64,000 nt of DNA from Leptospira sp. WS92.C1. Lineage in GTDB: Bacteria; Spirochaetota; Leptospiria; Leptospirales; Leptospiraceae. A model generated the notes under the pieces. The model did not search any database, was not told the DNA's origin, and saw nothing but the letters and a program-made list of their open reading frames with translations. The position numbers and the translations under genes are program-made. Position 1 is the first letter of the stretch; each line of letters begins with the position of its first letter. Shown here in pieces: positions 32,140-41,812 of this stretch. The stretch spans positions 2,058,501-2,122,500 of the forward strand of contig NZ_CP162130.1 in NCBI RefSeq assembly GCF_040833975.1, in the 5' to 3' direction.

Positions 32140-35073
32140 TCAAAATTTCTCGAACTTTTCCGCTGGAGACAATCCACCCGTTTCAAGCTTTGTAGACTTA
32201 AGAACGGATTCACGTTTTAAGGGTTGGGAGGTTTTTTTGAGACCTGAGGAAACCGTTTCTCTATTTAACAAACCTCCGTTTGTAATACGTTTTCCATCGG
32301 TTTCAAGAATCTTAAAAAAGAGAACGGATTCTCTGAGTTGCTCCGCCTGTGAGTTCATCTCTTCTGAAATTGCAGCTAATTCTTCGGAAGCGGAGGCGTT
32401 TTGTTGAGAAACCTGATCCAATTGTCCCATTGCTTTGTTGATTTCAGAAACTCCCGCGGCTTGTTCGTCGCTCGCCGCCGTGATTTCCTGAACCAGATCC
32501 GCCGTTTTTCGAATCGAAGGCACGATCTGTGAAATCAATTGCCCCGCCTTTTCCGCAATCGCAACGCTGTTTCCTGCCAAGCTACTGATCTCATTCGCGG
32601 ACTTTTGACTTCTTTCCGCAAGTTTACGAACCTCGGATGCAACGACCGCAAATCCTTTTCCATGATCTCCGGCCCTTGCTGCTTCGATCGCAGCATTTAA
32701 TGCGAGTAGATTGGTTTGATAGGCAATATCTTCGATAATACTAATCTTTTCCGCGATCTGTTTCATCGCCTTAACCGTTTCAATCACGGAAGTCCCGCCT
32801 TCCTCTGCGTCCTTGGATGATTTGGAAGAAATTTGTTCCGTTTGGCGCGAATTTTGTGCGTTTTGATCGATAGAAGCAGTCATTTCTTCCAGTGAAGAAG
32901 TAGTTTCTTCAACACTCGCCGCCTGTTCCGAAGCGCCTTGGCTAAGAGAATTTGCCGTGGATGAAACTTCCGTCGCTGAAGTGACAAGACTGGTGGATCT
33001 TATGATGATATCTCCTATGATATCATTCAACTTATCCATGGTAGCATTTGAAAATTCTTTTAGTTTACCAAAGGTTCCGTGATATTCATTTGTAATTTTT
33101 TGAGTTAGGTTTCCGGCGGAAATTCGTTCCAGAGCGTCTACAACTTCGTTCAATCCCTGATTGCTTACCTCTAAAAGTTGATTTACCGATTGACTCAGCT
33201 TCAAAAAGAAACCGGATTTCGAATCCAAGGAAATTCTTGTGGTAAAGTTTCCGTTAGCGGCTGCATTTACAATTCTTTCGACTTCATCTTGAACCGCCAA
33301 TTCGTTTGTCACATCGGACCATTCCACAACCGAACCCAAACGTTTTCCGTTCGAATCCATGATGGGATTTGCGATCAAATTGAACGTTCTTCCTCCGATA
33401 TTGATCGAAGCCTTATGAACACTGGTAAAGGAACTTAAAACCCCTCTTTGGTGAGCCGGATTTTTGTGAAACGTATCTATGCTGCTTCCTATTATTTCCT
33501 TTAAATTAAAATGAGAAAATTGTTTCTTAATATCGGACTCCCCGTTTTTAAACATTTCAATTACGGCTTTGTTCATATAACGTACGTTAAATTCGTTATC
33601 CGCTATCATCACATTCGTAGATGTGCTGTCCAATGCCACCTTGACACGAATCAACTCTTCGTTTTCGATCTTTCTTTGTTCCTGAATTTTATTCTGTTCG
33701 GTGACATCCGACCATTCCACAACCGAGCCGAGTTTATCGCCGGTTTCATCGATGATCGGATTTGCGATCAGATCAAACTGTCGTCCTCCTATCGAGATGG
33801 AAGATCGAAAGGTATCGGTTAGTTTTGCCAAAAGTCCTCTTTGGTGAGCCGGGTTTTTATGAAACGTATCGATATTGGTTCCCATCAGATTGGCGAGACT
33901 GAAATTGCTGAGTTGTTTTTTGATATCGCTTTCGGCTTTGTAAAACATCTCCCGGATCGCTTTGTTCATATAGACGATATTTAAGTTTCGATCCGCCATC
34001 ATGATATTCGTTGTCACGTTGTCTAATGCAACCTTAACCCGAGTTAGCTCCTCGGTTTCGATTTTGCGTTGTTCTTTGATTTTATTCTGCTCTGTCACAT
34101 CCGACCATTCGACGACGGTGCCTAACTTATTCCCTCGTTCATCCGTGATCGGATTTGCGATCAAATCAAAATCCCTGCCTCCTATCGAAATTGAAGATTT
34201 AAAAGTTTCCGTCAGTCGGTTTAGAAGCCCTCTTTGATGAGCCGGATTTTTGTGGAACGTATCAATATTGGTTCCCATCAGGCTTGAAATATTGAAATTG
34301 CTTAATTGTTTTCGAATATCGCTTTCTGCGGTTCCAAACATATCTCTGATTGCCTTGTTCATATAGACAATGTTAAAATTTCGATCCGCCATCATGATAT
34401 TTGTTGTTACATTGTCGACGGCGGTTCGCATTCTTAGAAATTCTTGTTCCAGCTTTGTTATCACAGTCATTCTCGATCTGCTAAACCACCAAAGCAGTAG
34501 AATGAATAAAATCGAAAGAATTGAATATGTTAAAACCGAAATCAAAAACCGGTTATCCTCGCTTGGATTTACAGGAGGGGCTTCCGTGTTTTTTAAAAGT
34601 TGTTTGAGAACATCGTTTCGAGATTCGCGAAACGAAATAAGATCGTTAAAAAAATCGAATTTTGTTAGACTGGAAACGTCTTTTTTAAAATCTGGGGAAG
34701 ACGATATTTTTTCTCGAAGATCAACAGTCGAGGCAACCAAGATGACGATTTTCTTTTCAAATTGTTTCGTATCCACTTCCTCGCCGTATAAGGATACGTT
34801 TTTTCTGAGATTTTTTAAAATCACTTCAACGTCTTCCAAATTAGAGATAAGAATTTTCTGATCCTTACCCTGCGAAAGATTTAAAGTGAATTCGGATATG
34901 GATTCTTCGCTTTTTAGAAACGACTCGTTTAAAGATTGAACCGTTTGCAGCAAATTGGAGCTTGTCGATTGAGTGGTCAAACTTGGAATTTGCAAATTTT
35001 CCACGAATTGAAATAATAAACCGTTTAAAAACAGAATAAACCCTATTAAAATTCCTATATTGTTTCGAAACAT
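32140..35073 (-). CDS. Methyl-accepting chemotaxis protein with three PAS repeats
   Basis: A 977-residue receptor. TM1 (about 6-24) and TM2 (about 178-198) flank a helical periplasmic sensor. Three PAS domains follow at about 218-348, 349-479 and 480-595; each carries NIMMADRN or a variant, [20 protein letters not shown] and a VVEWSDVT end. A HAMP-like part (about 600-690) leads to the signalling hairpin, with [33 protein letters not shown] as the CheA/CheW contact tip. The PAS units are unusually alike. The partner kinase CheA is the next gene upstream, so this is likely its dedicated receptor. Confidence 0.95.
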   Translation of the reverse strand: MFRNNIGILIGFILFLNGLLFQFVENLQIPSLTTQSTSSNLLQTVQSLNESFLKSEESISEFTLNLSQGKDQKILISNLEDVEVILKNLRKNVSLYGEEVDTKQFEKKIVILVASTVDLREKISSSPDFKKDVSSLTKFDFFNDLISFRESRNDVLKQLLKNTEAPPVNPSEDNRFLISVLTYSILSILFILLLWWFSRSRMTVITKLEQEFLRMRTAVDNVTTNIMMADRNFNIVYMNKAIRDMFGTAESDIRKQLSNFNISSLMGTNIDTFHKNPAHQRGLLNRLTETFKSSISIGGRDFDLIANPITDERGNKLGTVVEWSDVTEQNKIKEQRKIETEELTRVKVALDNVTTNIMMADRNLNIVYMNKAIREMFYKAESDIKKQLSNFSLANLMGTNIDTFHKNPAHQRGLLAKLTDTFRSSISIGGRQFDLIANPIIDETGDKLGSVVEWSDVTEQNKIQEQRKIENEELIRVKVALDSTSTNVMIADNEFNVRYMNKAVIEMFKNGESDIKKQFSHFNLKEIIGSSIDTFHKNPAHQRGVLSSFTSVHKASINIGGRTFNLIANPIMDSNGKRLGSVVEWSDVTNELAVQDEVERIVNAAANGNFTTRISLDSKSGFFLKLSQSVNQLLEVSNQGLNEVVDALERISAGNLTQKITNEYHGTFGKLKEFSNATMDKLNDIIGDIIIRSTSLVTSATEVSSTANSLSQGASEQAASVEETTSSLEEMTASIDQNAQNSRQTEQISSKSSKDAEEGGTSVIETVKAMKQIAEKISIIEDIAYQTNLLALNAAIEAARAGDHGKGFAVVASEVRKLAERSQKSANEISSLAGNSVAIAEKAGQLISQIVPSIRKTADLVQEITAASDEQAAGVSEINKAMGQLDQVSQQNASASEELAAISEEMNSQAEQLRESVLFFKILETDGKRITNGGLLNRETVSSGLKKTSQPLKRESVLKSTKLETGGLSPAEKFEKF
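33294..34416 (-). repeat. Tandem repeats of about 393 bases encoding PAS units
   Basis: Three successive units in the receptor gene, each 131 codons except the last, which ends slightly earlier. Units 1 and 2 are nearly identical in protein sequence; unit 3 is more divergent but keeps the same anchors ([19 protein letters not shown] or [15 protein letters not shown]). This is a recent internal duplication and may be prone to recombination. Confidence 0.85.
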
Positions 35074-35222
35074 CTCATTTCTCCAAATTCTGAAAGTATA
35101 ATTCCATTTTCAAAGATCGATCAAAAATCATAAAACGGTCTCAAATCTATATTAAAATCAAAATAATTGTCAATTTATTTTTATAAACAATAAATCATTA
35201 TATGCAAATCTACTAATTTATT

Positions 35223-37343
35223 TTATGCAATTTCCCCGGTTTTCGTAAGATCGTGTTCTTTGACAAGTCCGTATAAACCGGGTACGTCCAGAATAAACGC
35301 GATTTCACCGCTTCCTAAAATGGAAGTCCCGCTAAAACATTTTACATTTTTAAAAATTTCAGACATAGGACGAATTACGGATTGTACCTCACCCTGGAGT
35401 TCGTTTACGATAACTCCAAACGATTTGTCTTCGTATTCTAAAATTAGTATATTCTCCTTATCGTGTCCGTTCGAATTTAGGGACAAAAGTCCAGAAAGGT
35501 GAAGTACCGGCAAAAGTTCTCCTCTCAAATTCATAGTACTGGAAAAAGATCCGTTAAATGCAACCTCGGATTTTACAGTCTCACGAACTATTTGCATCGG
35601 AACAATAAAATACGTTTGAGAAGCTTTGACCAAAAAGCCGTCTATGATCGCAAGAGTTAAGGGCAAACGAATAAAAAAAGAACTGCCTTGGTCTTTTACA
35701 CTTTGGACTTGAACAGAACCTCTTAAGGATTCGATGTTTCTCAAAACCACATCCATTCCCACACCGCGTCCGGAAAGATTCGTGATTTGTTCGGCAGTGG
35801 AAAAACCAGGCTGAAAGATCAGAGAATAAATTTCGGATTCAGATAAAATTTGGTCTTTTCCAACCAGTCCTTTTTCAATCGCTTTTGCTCGAATCCGATC
35901 CGCATCCAATCCTTTTCCATCGTCACGAATTTCGATAAGAATACTTCCCGTTCCGTGACTCGCTTGGATTTGCAACTTTCCAGTTTTTGATTTTCCTTTT
36001 CGCAATCGCTCTTCAGAAGTTTCGATTCCGTGATCCAGTGCATTTCTCAAAATATGAACGATCGGGTCCGCAATCTTTTCGATCACGGAACGGTCCAATT
36101 CTGTCTCACCGCCGAAAATTTCAAGTTCCACTTCTTTTTTAAGTTCCTTTGATAGATCTCTGACGACTCGTTTGTATTTCTCGAATAAATCTGCGATCGG
36201 AACCATTCTCAAACTCAAAGCAAATTCACGGATTTCGCTCACAAGTCTGTATAAGGATTCGGAGGATTCTATGAGCTGCGTGTCTTCGGTATCGATAATT
36301 TTACGGCTAAGATTTGCTTCCTGTGTGATCAACTCTCCTACGAGACCGATCAAAGTATCGATTTTAGAAGAATCCACTCGCAAAGTTTTAGTCTGCATTT
36401 TAAGCGTCCCGGTTTCTTTTTCATTCTCCGAAGAATGATAAGAAGGGATCACGTTATCCGAAATCAAATCTCCATTTTTTAAAAGTTCTATTTCTTCGGC
36501 GGTCAAAGATTTTTGAATTTCAAGAGCGTTGAGATACGCCTCTTTTCCTCCGGGAAAGGTTTTGTAATTTTCAAAAAACGATTCCAGATCACAATGCGGT
36601 GGAAGAATTTTTAAATAACTGCCCGTCTTTAAAAACTCAAGAGTGGAATGAATTTCCTCTCCGTTTGAAGAAGATTCGTAAGAAATTTCGAATCCGAGAT
36701 AACAATGCTCCGGATTGAATTCGGACCAATCTGGAATCGTCTCCGGATACACATAAAGATGTTTGACCGCTCCCGATTGAGAAAGATATTTTAAGAATGT
36801 AAATGGATCCATTCCGGATTCGAACAAATGAAGATTTGGTATAAGAGTGATCTGCCAAAATGAAGAACTGGATCTTCGCGTTGTTTTCGAAGAAGGATCG
36901 TTTGAACCTTGTAAATCAAAATTACTAGACAAATCTGTCTGAGAAGCAGGGGAGTCAGCGAGTAGCTTTTTTGCGAGATTCATCAATTCGGCTTGTTTTC
37001 GCGAATTTCTTTCGTCCAGAATCAGGGTATCTCCGACCATCTCTACAAGTTTATGAATATGATCACATGCTAAAAAAAGAAATTCGATCCCCTCCTTAGT
37101 GAGATTTTGTTTTCCCGATCGAATTCGATCTAAAAAGGTCTCCACCTCGTGTGTAAACTTTTCGATCGGCTCGTATCCAAACATTCCGGATGTTCCCTTG
37201 ATCGTATGGATTGCTCTAAAAACCGAGTGAATTCCCTCTGAATTTTTGGAATCCTTTTCCAAAATAAGAAGAAAGGATTCCATAGAAGATAATAGCTCTT
37301 CAGATTCAGAAATAAAAATATCCCGCACTTCAGAAAGATTCAT
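35223..37343 (-). CDS. cheA: Chemotaxis histidine kinase
   Basis: A 706-residue CheA. The HPt domain carries His46 in RAIHTIKGTSGMFG. A divergent middle region (about 155-315) takes the place of P2. The dimerisation domain starts KTLRVDSSKIDTLIGLVGELI near residue 320, the ATPase part contains HILRNALDHGIET, EIRDDGKGLD and LSGRGVGMDVV, and a CheW-like domain ends the protein. It phosphorylates CheY and CheB in response to the receptor encoded next door. The start overlaps the STAS gene by 14 bases. Confidence 0.96.
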   Translation of the reverse strand: MNLSEVRDIFISESEELLSSMESFLLILEKDSKNSEGIHSVFRAIHTIKGTSGMFGYEPIEKFTHEVETFLDRIRSGKQNLTKEGIEFLFLACDHIHKLVEMVGDTLILDERNSRKQAELMNLAKKLLADSPASQTDLSSNFDLQGSNDPSSKTTRRSSSSFWQITLIPNLHLFESGMDPFTFLKYLSQSGAVKHLYVYPETIPDWSEFNPEHCYLGFEISYESSSNGEEIHSTLEFLKTGSYLKILPPHCDLESFFENYKTFPGGKEAYLNALEIQKSLTAEEIELLKNGDLISDNVIPSYHSSENEKETGTLKMQTKTLRVDSSKIDTLIGLVGELITQEANLSRKIIDTEDTQLIESSESLYRLVSEIREFALSLRMVPIADLFEKYKRVVRDLSKELKKEVELEIFGGETELDRSVIEKIADPIVHILRNALDHGIETSEERLRKGKSKTGKLQIQASHGTGSILIEIRDDGKGLDADRIRAKAIEKGLVGKDQILSESEIYSLIFQPGFSTAEQITNLSGRGVGMDVVLRNIESLRGSVQVQSVKDQGSSFFIRLPLTLAIIDGFLVKASQTYFIVPMQIVRETVKSEVAFNGSFSSTMNLRGELLPVLHLSGLLSLNSNGHDKENILILEYEDKSFGVIVNELQGEVQSVIRPMSEIFKNVKCFSGTSILGSGEIAFILDVPGLYGLVKEHDLTKTGEIA

Positions 37344-37740
37344 TTTTCAATCCCTTTCCAGTTCCGTATTGAAATGAAAATTCTTTTAAATCGTCTTTCT
37401 GAAGTTTTATCTTATCTCTAAGAAATCCGGTAAGTCCGTAGAGATCGATCAGTTTCAACGCGGAATGACTGTGATTGACAAGACGCACCGTAAATTCTTT
37501 TCTTTTGGCTTCCTTTTTTAAAGCCAAAAGAATTTGAAGACAAGAAGTGTCCATTTTTGTGATTTTAGAAAGATCGATTTCTAACAGAGGATGTCTTTTT
37601 GTAAGAATCTCATTTAGCTTTTTCTTGAATTCCAACGCATCATAAATCGTAAGTTCACCTTCGATTTTGATTTTTAGACCGTCGACCGAAACATTTTCGG
37701 AATTCAAAGAAATGGAATCTGTTAAAAATGAAAACGACAT
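37330..37740 (-). CDS. STAS-domain protein in the chemotaxis operon
   Basis: A 136-residue STAS protein. The phosphorylation-loop region reads ITKMDTSCLQILLALK, close to the D-S-S-G form but with Cys for Gly, and VDGLKIKIEGELTIYDALEFKKKL matches the fold's opening. It lies between cheY and cheA and overlaps cheA by 14 bases. STAS antagonists normally take part in sigma-factor partner switching, so its place among chemotaxis genes suggests a link to CheA; no anti-sigma kinase is adjacent. Function is inferred. Confidence 0.85.
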   Translation of the reverse strand: MSFSFLTDSISLNSENVSVDGLKIKIEGELTIYDALEFKKKLNEILTKRHPLLEIDLSKITKMDTSCLQILLALKKEAKRKEFTVRLVNHSHSALKLIDLYGLTGFLRDKIKLQKDDLKEFSFQYGTGKGLKNESF

Positions 37741-37746
37741 ATATAA

Positions 37747-38109
37747 TTACGGTAAAAGTTTTTGAATCGTTTGTACAAGTTCTTCGGGAGAAAACGGTTT
37801 TGTAAGCCAGGCTCTCGCTCCAGCGGCCAGACCTTCCGTCTTTACCTCTTCCTGCGATTCCGTGGTCAGCATAATGATTGGAGTGAACTTATTCTTGGGA
37901 TCTTTTTTGATCTCTTTTACAAAAGTGATACCATCCATATTTGGCATATTCATATCGCTTACGATCAAATCTACTTTATCATTTTGTAATTTATCGAGTC
38001 CGTCGATTCCGTCCACCGCTTCCAATATGTGGAATTCGGAGTTGCTTAAATGAAGGTTTAGTATTTTTCTAAAAACCGCAGAATCATCCACGATGAGAAT
38101 TCGTTTCAT
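37747..38109 (-). CDS. cheY: CheY-type single-domain response regulator
   Basis: A 120-residue receiver with DDS at 8-10, the phosphorylated Asp52 in LIVSDMNMPNMDG, TTESQEEV (conserved Thr) and KPFSPEELV (conserved Lys-Pro). No output domain, so after phosphorylation by CheA it should bind the flagellar switch. Several paralogues may exist in this genus, so the symbol is provisional. The gene overlaps the end of the REC-ATPase gene by 26 bases. Confidence 0.92.
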   Translation of the reverse strand: MKRILIVDDSAVFRKILNLHLSNSEFHILEAVDGIDGLDKLQNDKVDLIVSDMNMPNMDGITFVKEIKKDPKNKFTPIIMLTTESQEEVKTEGLAAGARAWLTKPFSPEELVQTIQKLLP

Positions 38110-39409
38110 TCTTAACTCCTAACTGATCCAATGGTAAAAATATTTCTGCGAGAACACAAAGACTGATGTCTTCGGAAGTGTGATCGTTTGCATTGTGAAT
38201 AAAAAATAATCCGCTATGTTTTCTAACAATATGATCTACGGCTGTGAGTCCTAAACCAAGTCCGAACTTTTCAAGATGACTGACAGCTTCCACCGGGGGA
38301 TAAATTCGAAAAAAGGGCTGAATCACGAGCTGTTCCGATTTCTCAGGAACTCCTCCGTATGGCTTTTTATCGACTCGATTCTTAAACGTAATACAAAAAT
38401 AACCCTGATTGATATTCGTAAAAATGTCGATAGGTGAATTTCGCGATGAATATTTATACGCATTGAGAAATAACTCCTCCAACGCTAAAGATAAGAAAGT
38501 GAGATTGACTTTGATTTTATACTCACGTTTAAAAATCGGAAGATTTACGGATATTCCTTTCGATGTCAAAAAACCGGATAAGTTTTCGGGTAATTCTTTG
38601 ATCCTCTCCAATAAGAAGGTTGTAGAAATACTTTCCGGTTCCAAATCGTGATCGATCAGATTTAAAAGTTTTTCCAAACCCAAAAGCATGTTTTTTGTAA
38701 TTTGGTTATTGGTTAAAAGAAGATCTAAAATTTCCTTATCTACTTTGTAGACTGTTCCGTCCTGGATTTTTACGGAATCTACCATATCAAGCAGACTTGT
38801 CATGGCCCCAATCCCGCTTCCTTGCGAAAGGGAAGTTTTTAAACTGTAAATGGAAGTTTTTTCAAACGATTCGTTATCCGACTTTCGAATGGTTTCCTTA
38901 TATGTTAGCCATTCCAATTGACTTCTCAGTTTTTGGCTTTCGATCTGGGCCAAATTCTCTTCCATATTTTTTAAATAACAATAGTTTAAAGCTTTCTGAA
39001 GCGTTTTGAGAAAAATGTCCGGATAGATAGGTTTTAATATGTAGTCAAAGACGCCTAACTTCATGATCTCGATGATTTTCTCTGAACTATCAATAGCCGT
39101 CTGAACCAACACCACTGCGTTGGGATAATTTTCTCTGAGTTTGTTTAAAAAAGCGGCCCCGTCCATTACGGGCATCATCAAATCCAAAATAAAAAGCGAA
39201 TATTCCCGAGTTTCTATTTTTTTCAAAGCCTCCGCTCCGTTAGGCGCAACTTCGTGTTTTACGCCGAGTTCGTCGCAAAGACTTTCCAAAAGAATGCTAT
39301 TTTCCTGTTTATCCTCAATGATCAAAACGGGATCGTTCGGAATTCTATGAAGAGTATTATGTTTCTTTTTCAACTCTACTTCCAAGGGCTCTCTCCTTTT
39401 GAATTTCAA
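38084..39409 (-). CDS. Receiver domain fused to a kinase-like ATPase domain
   Basis: A 441-residue protein. The receiver (about 25-145) has IIEDKQENS and the phosphorylated Asp76 in FILDLMMPVMDG, and KPIYP as the Lys-Pro motif. A long helical linker follows. The C-terminal HATPase part contains LALEELFLNAYKYS as N-box and KFGLGLGLTAVDHIV as G2 box, but no DHp histidine motif is evident. It could be a phosphorylation-gated ATPase or degenerate kinase that modifies the STAS neighbour or another protein. It overlaps the upstream histidine kinase by 53 bases. Confidence 0.82.
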   Translation of the reverse strand: MKFKRREPLEVELKKKHNTLHRIPNDPVLIIEDKQENSILLESLCDELGVKHEVAPNGAEALKKIETREYSLFILDLMMPVMDGAAFLNKLRENYPNAVVLVQTAIDSSEKIIEIMKLGVFDYILKPIYPDIFLKTLQKALNYCYLKNMEENLAQIESQKLRSQLEWLTYKETIRKSDNESFEKTSIYSLKTSLSQGSGIGAMTSLLDMVDSVKIQDGTVYKVDKEILDLLLTNNQITKNMLLGLEKLLNLIDHDLEPESISTTFLLERIKELPENLSGFLTSKGISVNLPIFKREYKIKVNLTFLSLALEELFLNAYKYSSRNSPIDIFTNINQGYFCITFKNRVDKKPYGGVPEKSEQLVIQPFFRIYPPVEAVSHLEKFGLGLGLTAVDHIVRKHSGLFFIHNANDHTSEDISLCVLAEIFLPLDQLGVKNETNSHRG

Positions 39410-41546
39410 TGAGTATTGATTTTAATTTATCCAGTGAAAAGGGGTTCTGAATCGTATAATCCGGAAAAAAAGGAAGCAGATTCTCTCGAAAAGGGAGAGG
39501 AATGTCTGCAGTTTCCAAAAGAACTAAACTACGATTTTTAGGAACCTCTTGGAGCCAGTTCCGCAAAGACTGGACCTCCTCTGTTTCTTCCCACAAAAGA
39601 AGTGAATCATATAGCAAAATGGTGTAAGAATCGAGTTTTTTTTGTCCATTTTTATAAAAATCTTTCATATTCTGAATTGAAATATATCTTTGAGACTGAT
39701 TTTGAAAGTAACGGACGACCGCTGTGTCATAGATTCTGTCCTTGACCGCGATTAAAATAGGAGATGTGAGTAGTTCGACCGGATACGGGCGTTCCACCTC
39801 CATGATCTGCGCTGTTTCGAAAGAGGCTGTTCGGGATTCCGCAGCCGGATTTGGAAGCAGAATCGAAAATTTACTTCCTTTACCAGAGCTACTCTCTACC
39901 CGAATCGAGCCTTGATGCGCATCGACGATTTTTTTTACGATTGAAAGCCCTAATCCGCTTCCCTCAAAAGCCCCCCGGTTTTCTCCTTTGATCTGATAGA
40001 AAGTTTCAAAAATTTTCTGAGTTTCTTCCTCCGGAATTCCAATTCCCGAATCCTGAACCGAAAATTCAAAATCTCCTTCTGCGACCCTTTGCAAAAAAAC
40101 GGTTACATCTCCCGGAGGTTTCGTAAATTTAATTGAATTCCCCAAAAGATTAAGAAGAACCTGTCTGATTCGTTTCGAATCCGCATGGATTTCAAAATCG
40201 CCGTCCTCCGGAATCGTTTGAAATCCGATTCGAATTCGTTTAGTAATCGCTTCTCCGGAAATCATTTGAATGGAAGTGGAAATTAATTCCTTCAGATCGA
40301 AGTCCGAACGATTGAGAACCAGTTTTCCCGCTTCGATCCTAGATAGATCCAGAATATCGTTGATGATATTCAATAGATGAACACCGGAATGAAAGATCAG
40401 ATCCTTATACTGATTTTCCCGCTCCATTTCTTTGGGAAGATGCATGAGTTTTGAAAACCCTATTATGGAATTTAACGGAGTTCTGAGTTCGTGACTCATG
40501 TTTGCTAAAAATTCTGACTTTGCGCGACTCGCTTTTTCGGCTTTTTCTTTTTGTAAAATCAATTCTTCCGTTCTATGATTTACCAAGACCTCGAGTTTTT
40601 CTCTATGTATTTTCAATTCTTCTAATATATTTTTTCTTTCCAAAAAAACACTGATCAAATCGATAAAAGTTCGGATCGTAAAAATTTCCTCTTTTACCAC
40701 TTGGGTGGTTTTAAAGTTTTCAAATCCGGCAAAACCAAACCATCGATTGCTTACAAAGAGAGGAATCAGTGTGATCGAACGGATTTTTCTTTTTTCAAAA
40801 AACGTTCTTTCGCTTTCTGAAAAATCCAATTCATTCCCTTGTAAATATCCTCCCGATAAAAATATTTTTTTCCATCGAATATGATCTTCGTTGTAAGAAA
40901 TTTTTTTGATCATTTCCACCTTTGAAGAATCGCGAGACGGATCAAGAACTTCCAGATAAAGATCCGCCGAATTTTCATCAGGAGAATTTTGAAATAGATA
41001 GAGTCTTTCGGAATCTACAAACACCAAAAACTGTTCCATCGCATATTTTAGAATTTTGAGTTCCGTCGAAGTGGAGAGCAATATCTGAGTGGCAGCGGTA
41101 ATTCCCATTTCCAGGCGAAGACGCCTGGTTGCAAATTCTCCTTTTTTAACTTTTTCGGTGATATCTCTTTGAATCGAAATATAATAGATCGGCTTTCCTT
41201 GAAGATCGCGAATCGCAGATATATGCAATTCCACGTTGTATGAGGTTCCGTCTTTTTTATAATTGACCGTTTCCCCGAAAAAATTCCCTCCTTGGGAAAG
41301 AGATTTCCTTAAATCCTGTATCAACGTACGCTGTGTGAGAGGACCTTGCAGGATTCGAGGCGTTTTGCCGATCAATTCGGGCAACTCGTATCCTGTCATT
41401 TTGCAAAACGCAGGATTGGCAAAAATAATCGTAGGTCCCGGATACTCCAAATTCGCATCGGTCACTAAAATAGAATCTGAAACCTGATTTACAAGAATCT
41501 CATACAGTTCTTTTGAATGTTCCAAATCTTTCAGATCTCGTCCCAC
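39357..41546 (-). CDS. PAS-GAF sensor histidine kinase with degenerate C-terminal receiver-like domain
   Basis: A 729-residue soluble kinase starting at GTG 41546. PAS (about 10-135, with FCKMTGYELPELIGK and YYISIQRDIT), GAF (about 150-310), a coiled coil, then DHp with His352 in NMSHELRTPLNSIIGFSK, and HATPase (NLLGNSIKFTKPPG, VQDSGIGIPEEE, GSGLGLSIVK). The last 140 residues resemble a receiver fold but lack the usual acidic and Asp motifs. It opens the chemotaxis operon, so it probably feeds the same pathway or phosphorylates the REC-ATPase protein next door. Its signal is unknown. Confidence 0.88.
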   Translation of the reverse strand: MGRDLKDLEHSKELYEILVNQVSDSILVTDANLEYPGPTIIFANPAFCKMTGYELPELIGKTPRILQGPLTQRTLIQDLRKSLSQGGNFFGETVNYKKDGTSYNVELHISAIRDLQGKPIYYISIQRDITEKVKKGEFATRRLRLEMGITAATQILLSTSTELKILKYAMEQFLVFVDSERLYLFQNSPDENSADLYLEVLDPSRDSSKVEMIKKISYNEDHIRWKKIFLSGGYLQGNELDFSESERTFFEKRKIRSITLIPLFVSNRWFGFAGFENFKTTQVVKEEIFTIRTFIDLISVFLERKNILEELKIHREKLEVLVNHRTEELILQKEKAEKASRAKSEFLANMSHELRTPLNSIIGFSKLMHLPKEMERENQYKDLIFHSGVHLLNIINDILDLSRIEAGKLVLNRSDFDLKELISTSIQMISGEAITKRIRIGFQTIPEDGDFEIHADSKRIRQVLLNLLGNSIKFTKPPGDVTVFLQRVAEGDFEFSVQDSGIGIPEEETQKIFETFYQIKGENRGAFEGSGLGLSIVKKIVDAHQGSIRVESSSGKGSKFSILLPNPAAESRTASFETAQIMEVERPYPVELLTSPILIAVKDRIYDTAVVRYFQNQSQRYISIQNMKDFYKNGQKKLDSYTILLYDSLLLWEETEEVQSLRNWLQEVPKNRSLVLLETADIPLPFRENLLPFFPDYTIQNPFSLDKLKSILIEIQKERALGSRVEKET

Positions 41547-41637
41547 GGACCGACAAATTCTCTAATTTTATAAAAAGATCAATCCTTTTCTTTTTAATAT
41601 ATCTTAAGGAAGATATTCAAAAAGTAAAAAGTTCTAT

Positions 41638-41665
41638 ATTATAAACTCGGAATAGTATACAACAA
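41638..41665 (-). promoter_or_regulatory. Possible sigma-70 promoter of the chemotaxis operon
   Basis: On the minus strand, TATAAT (plus-strand 41638-41643) lies 16 bases downstream of TTGTTG (41660-41665), ending about 90 bases before the GTG of the first gene. The -10 is perfect; the -35 matches only three of six positions. Confidence 0.35.
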
Positions 41666-41812
41666 GGGAAAAACAGGGTTAAAAGAGATCGATTTTAATA
41701 AAAAAACTTAATTTAGCGCGAAAGAATCGATTTTTAAGTCTCTATTGATTTATCAAAACGAAAAGGAAAGTAAAACAAATAAATCATTCTATGTCACATA
41801 AGAAACGATCGA

